Assembly (NCBI GenBank): GCA_021324855.1
Contig: JAJPIG010000018.1
Coordinates: 1 to 64,000 of the forward strand
Length of the DNA: 64,000 nucleotides
Direction of reading: 5' to 3'
Source: Pseudomonadota bacterium
GTDB taxonomy: Bacteria; Desulfobacterota; Binatia; Binatales; Binataceae
Positions 63,513-64,000 of the stretch are shown here, one piece after another; positions within the stretch are counted from its first letter, which is position 1; each line of letters begins with the position of its first letter. The position numbers were made by a program, and so were the translations under genes. The notes beneath the pieces are model-generated. The model had not been told where the DNA came from and did not search any database. It worked only from the letters and a program-made list of their open reading frames with translations.

Positions 63513-64000
63513 GTGGCCGACTCGGCAGGCAAGAAGACCCCGCTTTACGAACTGCATACGCGGCTGGGCGCGCGCATGACCGAGTTCGGCGGCTTCGCGA
63601 TGCCCCTAAGCTACAGCGGCATCATCGAGGAGCACCTTGCGGTGCGCTCAGCGGCGGGCCTGTTCGATCTCAGTCACATGGGCGAATTCGAGTTGCGGGG
63701 ACCGGGCGCGATTGAATTGCTGGAGCGGGCGCTGACCAACTCCGTGAGCCGCCTGCAAATCGATCAGGCGCAATACACCTTGATGTGCCAGCCCGACGGC
63801 GGCGTAATCGATGATTTGATCGTCTATCGGGAGGGCTTCGATCGCTTTCTGCTCTGTGTCAACGCCGGCAACATCGAGGCCGATAAAGCATGGCTCGCCG
63901 GGCTCAATTCCGAACGCGTTGAGTTTCTCGATCTCAGCGACGAAACCGCGTTGATTGCGCTTCAGGGGCCGCGTGCGCAGGCTATCGCCGCGCCGCTGGT
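63513..64000 (+). CDS. gcvT: Glycine cleavage T protein (aminomethyltransferase), 5' part
   Basis: A GTG start gives VADSAGKKTPLYELHTRLGARMTEFGGFAMPLSYSG, HLAVRSAAGLFDLSHMGEF and TLMCQPDGGVIDDLIVYR, all GcvT blocks; 162 codons lie within the window. The enzyme takes the aminomethyl group from lipoylated H protein and passes it to tetrahydrofolate. I see no strong ribosome site. The remaining gcv genes would lie beyond the window. Confidence 0.88.
   Translation, partial: MADSAGKKTPLYELHTRLGARMTEFGGFAMPLSYSGIIEEHLAVRSAAGLFDLSHMGEFELRGPGAIELLERALTNSVSRLQIDQAQYTLMCQPDGGVIDDLIVYREGFDRFLLCVNAGNIEADKAWLAGLNSERVEFLDLSDETALIALQGPRAQAIAAPL

Overview
This 64 kb window is a high-GC bacterial chromosome segment with frequent GTG and TTG starts and short 4-bp gene overlaps. 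The gene families look like those of a metabolically versatile environmental lineage related to Desulfobacterota or Binatota: several Rieske oxygenases, class III CoA-transferases, LLM flavin monooxygenases and an N-type ATPase. That placement is inferred from gene content; no rRNA or tRNA gene is visible to fix it.

Layout. 0-9 kb: the 5' end of glnA, divergent from an APC permease, with sigma-54-like promoters facing both ways; a PP2C phosphatase; a Baeyer-Villiger monooxygenase with a PNPOx-like gene; a DUF169 gene divergent from an MFS transporter; a hydrolase broken by an IS630 relic. 9-12 kb: oxalyl-CoA decarboxylase and formyl-CoA transferase (oxalate use; the MFS may be the oxalate carrier), then gene relics. 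12.5-15.6 kb: a compact copper-type operon (DUF2318 protein, small membrane protein, outer-membrane-like protein, CopC, CopD). 15.7-27.3 kb: a catabolic cluster with a RutA-like monooxygenase, a CecR-like TetR regulator, LigB-type dioxygenase, SDR, three Rieske oxygenase systems, isochorismatase-like hydrolase and amidohydrolase. Two matching operator/promoter sites lie 9.6 kb apart, and one end of the cluster is scarred by deletions: an LLM/DHDPS chimera and a 29-residue Rieske stub. 27.4-34.9 kb: a lower-GC block with an acyl-AMP ligase/ACP/acyltransferase fusion, a broken MFS gene and an RND pump. 35-42.5 kb: a membrane GT-C-like protein, rpoH, rpoZ, otsB, otsA, a 1-Cys peroxiredoxin and a 34-residue basic protein.

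42.5-48.8 kb: a six-gene assimilatory sulfate operon (sulfite reductase, APS reductase, unknown protein, CysG, CysC, Sat). 48.9-54.1 kb: a seven-gene operon for protein-thiocarboxylate sulfur transfer (E1-like ThiF, threonine-synthase-like PLP enzyme, MoaD/ThiS carrier, cysteine-synthase-like enzyme, NIL protein, degenerate second E1, HAD phosphatase). It is preceded by a SAM-I riboswitch with a textbook terminator/antiterminator. The two sulfur operons together suggest sulfate to sulfide to carrier-bound thiocarboxylate to cysteine and/or homocysteine. 54.2-56 kb: a dihaem cytochrome c peroxidase and IS3/hemW relics. 56-62.6 kb: a complete N-ATPase operon (atpDCQRBEFAG). 62.6-64 kb: a P450 relic and the start of gcvT.

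The most interesting part is the SAM-riboswitch operon. Its active E1 lacks the N-terminal arginine segment that E1/MoeB proteins normally carry, and an in-frame stop shows it cannot be extended to include it. A second, nucleotide-site-less E1-like protein in the same operon carries that segment. This suggests a heterodimeric, SUMO-E1-like activating enzyme working in homocysteine or cysteine synthesis.
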